Source: Candidatus Gastranaerophilales bacterium
GTDB taxonomy: Bacteria > Cyanobacteriota > Vampirovibrionia > Gastranaerophilales > Gastranaerophilaceae
Length of the DNA: 37,101 nt
Assembly (NCBI GenBank): GCA_944323145.1
Contig: CALURJ010000020.1
Location: 1-37,101 of the forward strand
Direction: 5' to 3'
Part shown: piece by piece, positions 24,781-33,258 of the stretch
Layout: each line of letters starts with the position of its first letter
Position numbering within the stretch: the stretch's first letter is position 1
Program-made: the position numbers and the translations under genes
Notes under the pieces: generated by a model
The model's input: only the letters and a program-made list of their open reading frames with translations
What the model was told of the DNA's origin: nothing
The model's database searches: none

Positions 24781-25623
24781 TTAAAGAGCTGTATAAAAGT
24801 CTTTTAAAAGTTTACAGTCATCTTCAATATTAGGGCTTTCACACACTATCGCGCCTTTTACATTAAATTCTTTCAGAACTTTTAACAAATCCTTATAGTT
24901 CATATCTGATTCTTCAAGATTAAGGTGCTGCCGCTCACCTTTTGCTGTATATTCAATTCCTGCAAGGTGCCCGTGGAAATTTTCGAGTGCATACTGGCCG
25001 ATTTCTTTTCCGATTTTTTCAAGAACATATGAAAATTCGTCATAAGTATTATATTGCCCCGCAGTTCTTGCATGGAGATGTGAAAAATCAACACAGGGCA
25101 AAACCTGCTCAAATTCTTTTGAGAGATTTACAATTTCATCAATATCGCCCCATTGTGTAGCTTTTCCCGTTGTTTCAGGGCGGACCCAGACATTTATTTT
25201 TTCCCGCTCAAGAACATCAATTATGCGTTTCGTCTGTTTTTTAACCTGATTATAAACAGTCTGCTTATCCCCGCCCATATAAAAAGCTGCATGGTAAGTT
25301 ATACTGAAAGCCCCTGCCTGCTGTGCTACGGAAGCCGTATCTATAATTCTCTGAACACTTGCATCAATCTTTTCTTCTTCTTTGGAGTTAAGATTAATAT
25401 AGAAAGGGCCATGAGCTGTAATTACAAAATCTTTAGATTGTTCTTTTACAAATGCCCTGTGTTCATCATTCATTCTTACGCCGTGAACAAATTCAAGCTC
25501 CATTCCGTCAAGTTTCATTTCTTTTAGGACATCAAATGCTGCCGGATAACTTCCCTTTCCCGTTCTTAAGGGCATACCGGCTGTTATAAAATTAAGTTTG
25601 TCAAATTTAAATAAGTTTTGCAA
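24781..25623 (-). CDS. Endonuclease IV-like TIM-barrel protein (AP endonuclease family 2)
   Basis: A 280-residue protein with the metal-site pattern of endonuclease IV and related isomerases: AHGPFYINL, TYHAAFYMGG, RPETTGK, CVDFSHLHARTAGQ, HGHLAGIEYT with GERQHLNL, and CESP. The order matches the three-zinc cluster of Nfo, which cuts the DNA backbone 5' of abasic sites. The D-R-H segment reads GERQHL, as in a more distant Nfo-like branch, so a nuclease role is likely but not certain; sugar-phosphate isomerases share the fold. The start is TTG 25623, with AGGAG 6 nt upstream, inside the end of crcB; no in-frame ATG is available before the first strand. It forms an operon with crcB (17-bp overlap). 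Confidence 0.82.
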   Translation of the reverse strand: MQNLFKFDKLNFITAGMPLRTGKGSYPAAFDVLKEMKLDGMELEFVHGVRMNDEHRAFVKEQSKDFVITAHGPFYINLNSKEEEKIDASVQRIIDTASVAQQAGAFSITYHAAFYMGGDKQTVYNQVKKQTKRIIDVLEREKINVWVRPETTGKATQWGDIDEIVNLSKEFEQVLPCVDFSHLHARTAGQYNTYDEFSYVLEKIGKEIGQYALENFHGHLAGIEYTAKGERQHLNLEESDMNYKDLLKVLKEFNVKGAIVCESPNIEDDCKLLKDFYTAL

Positions 25624-25981
25624 GATAAGCTCCTGTTACTGTCATTAATAAACATATTGTAACACTCAAAATTATATATGCAAAGGCATAAAAAAACTGA
25701 TGATTTCCAATCATTTCAAAAAGTTCAAGCGAAAAAGTGCTGAATGTTGTTAACCCGCCGCAAAAACCTACTGTTAATGCCAGTTTTAATGCGGGAGATA
25801 TTTCTGCTTTTTCTATAAATAAAATATATAAAAAACCTATTATAAAACATCCGATAATATTTACACAAAATGTTGCGGCAGGAAGATTTATCTCAAAATA
25901 TTTTGCCATATTACAACTTATAAGATATCTTGCAACAGCACCAATTCCGCCGCCTAAAAATATTGAAATTATATTCAGCAT
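25607..25981 (-). CDS. crcB: Fluoride channel CrcB/Fluc
   Basis: Fluoride-selective exporter subunit acting as a dual-topology dimer in the inner membrane. It has 124 residues and four hydrophobic helices. The family motifs GGGIGAVARY (residues 10-19) and GFCGGLTTFSTFS (about 72-84), with its fluoride-coordinating Phe box, are both present. It is single-copy here, so probably a homodimer. TATAAT ends 6 nt before ATG with TG at the extended -10 position, so a leaderless transcript is predicted and there is no room for a fluoride riboswitch. It overlaps the downstream endonuclease IV-like gene. Confidence 0.95.
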   Translation of the reverse strand: MLNIISIFLGGGIGAVARYLISCNMAKYFEINLPAATFCVNIIGCFIIGFLYILFIEKAEISPALKLALTVGFCGGLTTFSTFSLELFEMIGNHQFFYAFAYIILSVTICLLMTVTGAYLAKLI

Positions 25982-26054
25982 AAAAAAATTATAACATAAA
26001 GTTGCGGATTAATGGAATATATGAGGGTAAGGGGCGAGCAGCAAAAAATCCGAA

Positions 26055-26082
26055 TTTACAACATGGTGTTTTGTGCTATCAT
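26055..26082 (+). promoter_or_regulatory. Promoter of recJ (leaderless)
   Basis: TTTACA (26055-26060) and TATCAT (26077-26082), with TGC before it as an extended -10, are 16 bp apart. The -10 box ends 6 nt before ATG 26089. This excludes the longer frame beginning at 26002. Confidence 0.65.
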
Positions 26083-26088
26083 GAAATT

Positions 26089-28431
26089 ATGGCTATGAAA
26101 GAGTGGAGATTTAATAAATACGAAGGGCAGGAAAAAAGTTTAATAAAAAGACTTTTAAACTCCAGAGGGGTAACCTCGGATGAGGATATAAAAGAATTTC
26201 TTAACCCTCTTGAGATGAAACTTACTCACCCTAAAGCTTTTTCTGATATGGAAAAATGTGTTGAAAGACTTTCCCGCGCGATTGATAACGGTGAAAAAAT
26301 TGTTATCCACGGCGACTTTGACGCTGACGGAGTTACATCCACATCTCTTTTATACAGAACTTTCAAACACCTCGGGGCTGATGTAAATTACTTTATTCCG
26401 GACAGAGAAAAAGAAGGCCACGGTTTTGACACAAAAGCTCTCGTACAGATTATGACAAAGGTTAAACCAAAAGTTATAATATCTTGTGACTGCGGAATTT
26501 CTGACGTTGATGCTGTTAATTTCTTAAACAGCTTTAAAATTGATGTAATAATTACCGACCACCATGAAGCTCCCGAAATTCTTCCGAAAGCTTACGGAAT
26601 AATTAACCCGAAAGCGTCGGATGCACTAGATGAAAAACTATCCGCAAAACAAATTAACTCTTTAACTTCCCTTGCAGGTGTCGGGGTTGCTTTCAAAGTT
26701 GCACAGGCACTCCTTGAAAAATACAACAAGCTTGATTTTATTTATGACATTCTGCCTTACGTTGCCGTCGGAACAGTCGCGGATGTAGTTCCATTAATAG
26801 GTGAAAACAGATATTTTGTAACAAAAGGTCTGGAATTAATATCAAACGGAAAACACTGGGGGCTTTCAAGGTTATTGGAAAGCGCAGGTTATAAAGGACA
26901 AATTACATCAGAACAGATTGCCTTCGGGATTGCACCGAGAATTAACGCATCGGGACGTCTTGATACCGTTGATGCGGCAATAAAAGTTCTGATTTCCGAT
27001 AACAAACAGGAAATTGAAATGTCAATTCAGACTCTTAATGAGTTTAATAAGGTTCGTCAGGAACTCTGCCAGAATATTTTTGCACAAGCTGATGAAATGG
27101 TTAAGGCCGAAAAGAACAGAAATCCTGCAATTGTTTTATTTAACAAAGATTGGCATATAGGAATTATAGGTATTGTAGCCTCTATGCTTGTTGAAAAATA
27201 CTACAAACCTGCTTTTTTAATGACATATTCAGACGAAACCAAACAGTTCAGATGTTCTGCAAGAAGCATCGAAGGAATAAATCTTTATGATGTTATTTCA
27301 GCAAACGGGGAACTTTTTGACGGGTTCGGCGGACATGCTATGGCTGCAGGTCTTGCTTTCAGCGAAGAAAAATCCTCATTTGACACTGTTAAATCGGCTC
27401 TGTGCAAAACCGTTAAAGAAATGTCGCAGGGCAAAGATTTAAAACCTTTTATTAATATAGATTTAGAGTTGACGCCTGATGATATTACGGTTGATTTAGT
27501 CGAACAGATTTCTCAACTTGAACCTTTCGGAGCAAGCAACCCGAGTCCTGTTTTTGCACTAAAAAATTTACAGATAAAAGAAAAAAGACTTATGGGAGAA
27601 AATAAAAACCACCTTAGATTAACATGTCAGGCAGGAACTTCCGAATTCAACTGTATAAGATGGAAAGACGGTGATATATCCCTCGTAAAAGGTGATCCTT
27701 TAGATATTGCGTTCCATCCGCAGATTAACGAATATAACGGAGTTACAAGCGTTCAGTTGATTATTGACGACATTCATTCACCTTATCTGAAAGATGAAGA
27801 AGAAAATCAATTAAAACAAAAACTTTACGATCACCGCAAAAAAACAGATATCTTACCGCAGGTTAATGACTATGTTAAAAATTCAAAACAGAATATTCTG
27901 ATTTTTGCGGAGAGCAAACCTGTTCTGGATAAATTAAAACCGTTTCAGGAACTTTTTGCCCGGACAATAACGCGCGACAATCTGCGCCCGTGTGATTCTC
28001 TAATGCTTTTTGATTACCCTGCTGACAGAGAAACTTTTGACAGAATTCTCGGTCAAACCAATCCGCTCTCGCTTCATTTCATGAACTATGATATTAAATA
28101 TATGGATGAAGAAGAATTTTTGAAAACAGTCTGGGGTATGCTGAAATTTGCCTGCCACAATAACGGCGGAAAAGTTGAGCTCAGAAGATGCGCAAGTTTC
28201 TTAGGAAAATCATATAAAGTTTTTGATTTGTTATTCTCTATTTTTGAAGATACTGATTTGATAAAAATAAAAGAAAAAACAAAAGACTATTATATAGTTG
28301 ATTTTACCGGAGAAGATGATATAACAAGAGTTCTTCATTCTCCGAAATACACAATTTTAACAGACCTTATTGCCGAGTGCGAAGACTTTCAGAAAACAAT
28401 GCTGGAAGATGATGTATACACTCTTGTGTAA
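26089..28431 (+). CDS. recJ: Single-stranded-DNA exonuclease RecJ
   Basis: A 5'-3' ssDNA exonuclease of the DHH family in recombination and mismatch repair, 780 residues from the chosen start. DHH motifs are present: GDFDADGVTST, a CDCGISD segment, TDHHE, and the later ASGRLDTVDAA and GFGGHAMAAG (DHHA1) blocks. An OB-fold region follows, then a long C-terminal extension (about 590-780) not found in the shortest RecJ proteins. ATG 26089 has a TTTACA-N16-TGCTATCAT promoter ending 6 nt upstream; 29 codons of the longer frame would cover that promoter. It is convergent with dnaN. Confidence 0.95.
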   Translation: MAMKEWRFNKYEGQEKSLIKRLLNSRGVTSDEDIKEFLNPLEMKLTHPKAFSDMEKCVERLSRAIDNGEKIVIHGDFDADGVTSTSLLYRTFKHLGADVNYFIPDREKEGHGFDTKALVQIMTKVKPKVIISCDCGISDVDAVNFLNSFKIDVIITDHHEAPEILPKAYGIINPKASDALDEKLSAKQINSLTSLAGVGVAFKVAQALLEKYNKLDFIYDILPYVAVGTVADVVPLIGENRYFVTKGLELISNGKHWGLSRLLESAGYKGQITSEQIAFGIAPRINASGRLDTVDAAIKVLISDNKQEIEMSIQTLNEFNKVRQELCQNIFAQADEMVKAEKNRNPAIVLFNKDWHIGIIGIVASMLVEKYYKPAFLMTYSDETKQFRCSARSIEGINLYDVISANGELFDGFGGHAMAAGLAFSEEKSSFDTVKSALCKTVKEMSQGKDLKPFINIDLELTPDDITVDLVEQISQLEPFGASNPSPVFALKNLQIKEKRLMGENKNHLRLTCQAGTSEFNCIRWKDGDISLVKGDPLDIAFHPQINEYNGVTSVQLIIDDIHSPYLKDEEENQLKQKLYDHRKKTDILPQVNDYVKNSKQNILIFAESKPVLDKLKPFQELFARTITRDNLRPCDSLMLFDYPADRETFDRILGQTNPLSLHFMNYDIKYMDEEEFLKTVWGMLKFACHNNGGKVELRRCASFLGKSYKVFDLLFSIFEDTDLIKIKEKTKDYYIVDFTGEDDITRVLHSPKYTILTDLIAECEDFQKTMLEDDVYTLV

Positions 28432-28468
28432 AACTGTTATTATAATCTGATTTTATAAAACCTGCCGG

Positions 28469-29590
28469 TTATCTGATTTGAACAGGCATTATCAGACAGA
28501 CGTAATCTTCTTCATTGTTCGGTTTAAACATTGTAGCCGAAAGCGAAGTATTTAAACCTATTTTAACTTCATCCGCATCAATGTTTTTCAATGCTTCAAG
28601 AACAAATTTATAGTTAAAAGCAATTGTCAAATCTTCGCCTGCATAATCTATATCAATACTTTCTTCAGATTTACCGGAATCAGGAGTATCTGCCATTAAT
28701 TTCAATGTATTATGGCTGAACTCAAGTTTTACAATACTTGTTTTTTCGTTAACCATAATTGATACACGTTCCAGAGCCGATATCATCTGTTGAACATTAA
28801 CAAGAGCTTCTTTCGGGCTTTCTTTCGGAATAAGCTGATTGTATTTAGGGAATTGTCCTTCAAGAAGTCTTGAAATTGTTGTTGTTTTTTCTGATTTAAT
28901 TATTATTTTTGATTTTTCAGTATAAATTTTAACTGTATCTTCATCAATAAAACCACTCATTTTTATAAATTCATTAAGAGTTTTTGAAGGAATAATAAGC
29001 TGTTTTGAATGGTTATCTTTATTATCAATAGTTTCTCTGACTCTTGCAAGGCGGTTTCCGTCAGTTGAAGCAATTTCAAGAACATTTTCCGATATGTCGC
29101 AAACAATACCTGATAAAAGGTTGCTGGATTCATAGCTTGCAGCAGCAAAACCTGCCTGTTTTACGGCTTTTACAAAAGGTCTGATTTCTATTTCAAAACC
29201 TTCAGCCTCATTTACCTGAACATTTGCAAATTCAGGCGGAAATTCCGAAGCAGAAATACCTATGATATCAAATTTTGAATTCTGACAGGTTATATTAACA
29301 GAAGTTTGTCCGTCAGCCATTTCAAAAGTAATAAGTTTGTCGCCGAGCTTTGAAACTATCTCATTGAGAGTTTTTGACGGCAATGTAATTTTTCCGTCTT
29401 CTTCAACCTGTGCATCTACAAGAGCTGTTACGGTAAAATCCAAATCTGTTGCAACCAGTTTAATTGTACTTTTATCAATAGTTTCAATCAAAATATTTAA
29501 AAAAACGGGCTGGAGAGCTTTCATTGAAGTAGCTCTTTCAACAATCTTAATTCCGTTATACAAGTCTTCTTTTTTTACGACAAATTTCAT
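28469..29590 (-). CDS. dnaN: DNA polymerase III beta sliding clamp
   Basis: Ring-shaped processivity clamp that tethers the replicative polymerase to DNA. The 373-residue protein has three similar domains, and the C-terminal YVCLIMPVQIR matches the family's conserved M-P-x-R ending. AAGGAG lies upstream of the ATG. The gene reads away from a cluster of TGTAGAAAA repeats, the order expected at a chromosomal origin in cyanobacterial relatives, where dnaN rather than dnaA flanks oriC. dnaA is not in the window. Confidence 0.97.
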   Translation of the reverse strand: MKFVVKKEDLYNGIKIVERATSMKALQPVFLNILIETIDKSTIKLVATDLDFTVTALVDAQVEEDGKITLPSKTLNEIVSKLGDKLITFEMADGQTSVNITCQNSKFDIIGISASEFPPEFANVQVNEAEGFEIEIRPFVKAVKQAGFAAASYESSNLLSGIVCDISENVLEIASTDGNRLARVRETIDNKDNHSKQLIIPSKTLNEFIKMSGFIDEDTVKIYTEKSKIIIKSEKTTTISRLLEGQFPKYNQLIPKESPKEALVNVQQMISALERVSIMVNEKTSIVKLEFSHNTLKLMADTPDSGKSEESIDIDYAGEDLTIAFNYKFVLEALKNIDADEVKIGLNTSLSATMFKPNNEEDYVCLIMPVQIR

Positions 29591-29718
29591 TATTTTACTC
29601 CTTAACTTATCCCTCTTTATGACTAAATTATATCTTAATAAAAAAACAATTAAAAGAATACTTAAACAAAATTTTACCTTTTAAATTACCTCTTCTAAGT
29701 TTTGAACAATAAATTTTC

Positions 29719-29945
29719 TATTATATATTATATTAATAATTATATATATAAATATAACAGTAATAATAAGCTCAAATTATTTGTAGAAAACCGGCTGAAA
29801 CTATGATTATTATTAGATTTTCATTGTAGAATATTTTGTAGAAAATATGTATAAAAATGTTTTATTTTTGTAGAAAACTATTAATTTCAAAAATTTCTGT
29901 AGAAAACTCATGAATTTTCTACTGTTTTCTACAAAATTTTCTACT
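29719..29945. other. Candidate chromosomal replication origin (oriC)
   Basis: In the 328-bp gap upstream of dnaN, running into the 3' end of aroC, TGTAGAAAA or its complement occurs five times exactly: 29782, 29837, 29869 and 29898 forward, 29925 reverse. Three one-mismatch copies are at 29825, 29915 and 29937. TTTTCTACA differs by one base from the cyanobacterial DnaA box TTTTCCACA. Next to the first box are trinucleotide repeats (29755-29769) and 39 bp of uninterrupted A/T (29719-29757), fitting a DNA unwinding element. The remaining 29591-29718 gap is A+T-rich with no gene seen. Confidence 0.75.
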
Positions 29946-30986
29946 GATTTCGTCAAAAGAATCGCCGCCGAATTTTAGTAAGAATTCGTCAACCAGCACG
30001 CAGGCAATTCTGCTTTCCGCAATAACCGAACAAGCTTCAACAGCGCAGGTATCGGAACGTTCAAAATGAGCTTCGCATTCTTCCATCGTTTTTAAATCCA
30101 CTGTTTTCAAAGGTTTTGGCATAGTGGGAATAGGTTTCATAGATGCGGTTACAATTAACGGTTCTCCGTTTGTCATACCGCCTTCAACTCCGCCGGCATT
30201 GTTTGAATGTCTTACAATTTTTCCGTTTTCGACAAACATTTCATCATGGAACTCGCTTCCGCGCATTTTGTATGAATGATGATTTCCTATTGAAACAGTT
30301 TTAACCGCAGGAATACTCATTACTGCCTGAGCTATTTTTCCGTCAATCATTCTGTCCCAGTGAACGTATGAACCAAGCCCTACAGGAAGATTTTCAAAAA
30401 TTACTTCAAATTTTCCCCCTAAACTATCCCCTTCGGTTCTTGCTTTATCTATTTCAGAGTGAAAGTTTTCGGGATTTTTTTCCTGACCGATTTGAAGAAT
30501 TTTTGATGAGCATTTTATATCAAATTGAGCTAAAATTTGTTTTGCAACCGAGCCGACAGCAACTTCAATTGCTGTTTTGCGGGCACTGGAACGCTCAAGA
30601 ATGTTTCTTAAATCCTTATGGTTATATTTTATGCTTCCTGCATAATCTGCGTGTCCCGGGCGGCATTGTGTGAAGGATTTTTTTTCCGTAAAATCTTCAG
30701 CCATTACGCTCATTATTTTCTGCCAATTTTCGAAATCTCTGTTTTGAATTACAAGAGTAACCGGCGAACCCATAGTTTTTCCAAAACGCACGCCGGAAGT
30801 AATTTCAACAGTGTCTGCTTCAATTTTCATCCTGCCGCCGCGGCCGTAACCCTGCTGACGGCGTTTGAGATTTTCATTGATTTGATTTATATCAATATCA
30901 AACCCCGCAGGTATTCCCTCTATTATTGCGGTCAAGCATTTTCCGTGGCTTTCTCCCGCTGTTAAAAATCTGAATTTATCCAACAT
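29919..30986 (-). CDS. aroC: Chorismate synthase
   Basis: FMN-dependent enzyme converting EPSP to chorismate, the last step of the shikimate pathway. The 355-residue protein carries AGESHGK (residues 10-16), RRQQGYGRGGRM, RPGHADYAGSIKY with RNILERSSARKTA, and GGVEGGMTNGE, all family signatures. It starts 2 bp after the stop of the upstream NTF2-like gene, so the two form an operon. The last codons (SRKFCRKQ) are encoded by three TTTTCTACA-type boxes of the candidate origin, so the C-terminus may be shaped by that DNA constraint. It is separated from aroK-aroB by about 11 kb. Confidence 0.97.
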   Translation of the reverse strand: MLDKFRFLTAGESHGKCLTAIIEGIPAGFDIDINQINENLKRRQQGYGRGGRMKIEADTVEITSGVRFGKTMGSPVTLVIQNRDFENWQKIMSVMAEDFTEKKSFTQCRPGHADYAGSIKYNHKDLRNILERSSARKTAIEVAVGSVAKQILAQFDIKCSSKILQIGQEKNPENFHSEIDKARTEGDSLGGKFEVIFENLPVGLGSYVHWDRMIDGKIAQAVMSIPAVKTVSIGNHHSYKMRGSEFHDEMFVENGKIVRHSNNAGGVEGGMTNGEPLIVTASMKPIPTMPKPLKTVDLKTMEECEAHFERSDTCAVEACSVIAESRIACVLVDEFLLKFGGDSFDEISRKFCRKQ

Positions 30987-30988
30987 AA

Positions 30989-31471
30989 TTATTTTTTGTT
31001 TGCATATTTAAGAAATATCTGCTCTTTTGTCTGCATCATTTCTTCCGTAATCTGCCATTTTCCGTTAATCTTTTTTACTATCATATAAGTTTTCAGCTTA
31101 TAAGTTTCACCTTTTGGCTGTCTTAATGAGCTTACTTTATAAGCCCCATTTCCTAGTGGAGTTACTGAAATATTTGTATAAGTATTTTTATAACCTCTTA
31201 ATTTTGCACCTGCCTGCCCGATTTTCATCTGTTTTATATAAGTTGCAGTGTCGGTGTTTACGTTTACAAGTCCGCCGTCAGGTTTTACAACCTGTCTGAT
31301 TATTTTGGCGCTTGGCGAATACATTGTTGCAACTGTTGGGCTGTATGTGTTTGCAGCATTTACATAACTGTTGAAGAAGTTTAAAGCTTCATGTGAATCA
31401 TCTGCAAAAGCTTTTAAGCCTGCAGTCAAAATTATTGTAAATACAAACATTATTGATAATAATTTTTTCAT
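30989..31471 (-). CDS. Secreted NTF2/SnoaL-like protein
   Basis: A 160-residue exported protein. The signal peptide spans about residues 1-23 (positive MKK, hydrophobic core, AFADD cleavage region). The mature part resembles an NTF2-like cone fold: a helical FFNSYVNAANTYSPTVATMY segment, a central strand set, and a C-terminal KINGKWQITEEMMQTKEQ strand typical of SnoaL/DUF4440-like proteins. It has no clear catalytic residues. AAGGAAT precedes the ATG. It is 2 bp upstream of aroC in an apparent operon, although a periplasmic protein has no obvious link to chorismate synthesis. Confidence 0.72.
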   Translation of the reverse strand: MKKLLSIMFVFTIILTAGLKAFADDSHEALNFFNSYVNAANTYSPTVATMYSPSAKIIRQVVKPDGGLVNVNTDTATYIKQMKIGQAGAKLRGYKNTYTNISVTPLGNGAYKVSSLRQPKGETYKLKTYMIVKKINGKWQITEEMMQTKEQIFLKYANKK

Positions 31472-31592
31472 TTTTTATTCCTTATTACTATACTACACAT
31501 ATATATAACGATAAAAATAAAATTTTGTTCATTTTAATTATATCATATAAACTTCGGATGTCATTAAACAAAATAGTTAGTAAAATTATTAT

Positions 31593-32450
31593 ATGGATTT
31601 GCAAATATTATCTGAATATCTGGATTATCTTGAAATAGAAAAAGGTCTTGCTGAAAATACTCTTGAGGCTTACAGGAGAGATTTGGAAAAATTTTTTGAG
31701 TTCTGCGGGGACATTGGTATTAAAGATGTGCAGAGGAATAGAATAAATTCTTATATTAGAGAACTCCATGAAAAACATTTTTACCCGACAAGTATAATGC
31801 GTAAAATCGCCTCAATCCGCGGATTTTTTAAATGGGCATGTACAGACGGAATTTTGAAAACAAATCCTGCGCTTACTCTGGAACAGCCGAAAGTTCCGCA
31901 AAAGCTCCCGAAAGTTATGACGGTTGAAGAAATTAATAATCTATTAAATCAAAATTTAAACAAGCTTCAAAGAGTGATTGTTGAGCTATTATACGGCTGC
32001 GGGCTGAGAGTGTCGGAGCTTGTAAATTTAAAAACAACAGATTACGATTTGAAAGGAAAGTTCCTTGAATGTACGGGAAAAGGCTCAAAAGACAGAATTG
32101 TTCCTATGGGAAAAAAAGCCGTAGAAGCAATAAAAAACTATCTGCCTGAAAGAGATTATCTCCTGCAAAAATATAATATTAATACAAAACAGCTTTTGAT
32201 AGGCGAAAAAGGAAAAAAACTTAACCGTCAGGATGTTTATACTTTTATTCATGAACAGGGGAAAAGACTTCATAAATCTATATCTCCTCACACACTGCGT
32301 CATACATTTGCAACCCACCTGCTTGAAAACGGAGCGGATTTAAGAGTTGTTCAGGAACTTTTAGGACACAGCAACGTTTCTACAACCCAGCTTTATACTC
32401 ACATAAGCAAAAAACGATTAAAAGAAGTTTATTTTGCAATAAACGGTTGA
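31593..32450 (+). CDS. xerC: Tyrosine recombinase XerC/XerD
   Basis: Site-specific recombinase for chromosome dimer resolution at dif, 285 residues. The N-terminal SAM-like DNA-binding domain (residues 1-90) is followed by the catalytic domain with the full set: R139 (GLRVSELV), K163 (TGKGSKDR), H233 and R236 (SPHTLRHTFATH), H259 (LLGHSNVSTTQ) and nucleophile Y268 (LYTHIS). XerC and XerD cannot be told apart here. TAAAAT ends 6 nt before ATG, with no Shine-Dalgarno site, predicting a leaderless message. It lies about 1.6 kb from the candidate origin, whereas dif is usually near the terminus; no dif site was recognised. Confidence 0.93.
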   Translation: MDLQILSEYLDYLEIEKGLAENTLEAYRRDLEKFFEFCGDIGIKDVQRNRINSYIRELHEKHFYPTSIMRKIASIRGFFKWACTDGILKTNPALTLEQPKVPQKLPKVMTVEEINNLLNQNLNKLQRVIVELLYGCGLRVSELVNLKTTDYDLKGKFLECTGKGSKDRIVPMGKKAVEAIKNYLPERDYLLQKYNINTKQLLIGEKGKKLNRQDVYTFIHEQGKRLHKSISPHTLRHTFATHLLENGADLRVVQELLGHSNVSTTQLYTHISKKRLKEVYFAING

Positions 32451-32523
32451 AGAAACTTTACTCTCCTGCACAAATAAATTAAACAAAGGATGATTTTTCT
32501 TCAATAATCATTATAATTATGGT

Positions 32524-33171
32524 ATGAAGAAGTTAGCTGTTTTATTTTTAGCTGTAATATTAAGCAGTACAATGTGTTTCGGATGGGGTTTTAAAAAAAG
32601 CTCAAAAGATACCGCTTCAACGGAAGGCAGAGGGTATGTCGGAACTTTGCCCGATATTTCAAAGAGTTTTAATGCAAACGAACCCAAAACAACAAAACCG
32701 CTTTTTGAAGAATCAAAAGATTTCAATTCAGCAGATGAAATAAAACCTGTTCCGCGTGACAATCCGGCTTTTGTAAATATTATTTTAAAAGACAATAAAA
32801 CATCTCCCTATCTGAATGATATTAACGAACTTCTGCCTCAGCTGGAAAACCTCCTCTCCTGTATAGAAGACAGAGGAAGCGTTCAGCTTTTTAACGCAAA
32901 AGCTTTTTTCTTTACGAAAACAGTAGAGTATTTAAGGAACAAATATGAGGGTACACCTGAAAGCAGCTATGTATCTTTCCAAAAATTGATGGAACTTTCT
33001 ACGCATACACAATCGGTTGCAACATTGCGTGAGGAAGCTGAAAAATACAGGCCGTATATGGCTTACACAGGTGCTGGATATTTATATAACGACAATGTTA
33101 TTGACCAGCAGCTTGAATATTTAAAAACAGAAATTGAAGATACAATAGTTGTGTTAAAAGAAGCGCATTAA
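32524..33171 (+). CDS. Hypothetical secreted protein
   Basis: A 215-residue protein with a signal peptide at about residues 1-20 (MKKLAVLFLAVILSSTMCFG), a low-complexity Lys/Ser/Thr/Asp-rich region (21-75), then a helical C-terminal domain (about 85-215). The Cys at 18 lies in STMC, but the context lacks a good lipobox, so lipoprotein status is uncertain. TATAAT ends 6 nt before ATG, so a leaderless message is predicted. It follows xerC by 73 bp. The family is not recognised. Two Tyr-rich segments (YRPYMAYTGAGYLYN) suggest a structured surface. Confidence 0.7.
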   Translation: MKKLAVLFLAVILSSTMCFGWGFKKSSKDTASTEGRGYVGTLPDISKSFNANEPKTTKPLFEESKDFNSADEIKPVPRDNPAFVNIILKDNKTSPYLNDINELLPQLENLLSCIEDRGSVQLFNAKAFFFTKTVEYLRNKYEGTPESSYVSFQKLMELSTHTQSVATLREEAEKYRPYMAYTGAGYLYNDNVIDQQLEYLKTEIEDTIVVLKEAH

Positions 33172-33223
33172 AATTTTATCTTTCACTTTTTATTTAAAAT
33201 CAAAAAATATTTTTAAAAAAGTG

Positions 33224-33252
33224 TTGACAAAAAATATTTTTTATGTTATAAA
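33224..33252 (+). promoter_or_regulatory. Strong promoter driving a short transcript
   Basis: TTGACA (33224-33229) and TATAAA (33247-33252) are exactly 17 bp apart, with TGT before the -10 (extended -10). It is the best match to a sigma-70 consensus in the window. The predicted start is near 33259. Confidence 0.75.
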
Positions 33253-33258
33253 AAGTGT

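Noticed and set aside
25982-26054. Fluoride riboswitch upstream of crcB
   Set aside because: The predicted promoter ends 6 nt before the crcB start, leaving no room for an aptamer, and no aptamer-like motif is seen.
26002-26088. Longer N-terminus for RecJ
   Set aside because: The extra 29 codons cover a TTTACA-N16-TGCTATCAT promoter and have no RecJ-like content.
29782-29945. Plasmid iterons or a CRISPR array
   Set aside because: Repeat units are 9 bp with irregular spacing and mixed orientation, no Rep or Cas gene is present, and the flanks are chromosomal housekeeping genes.
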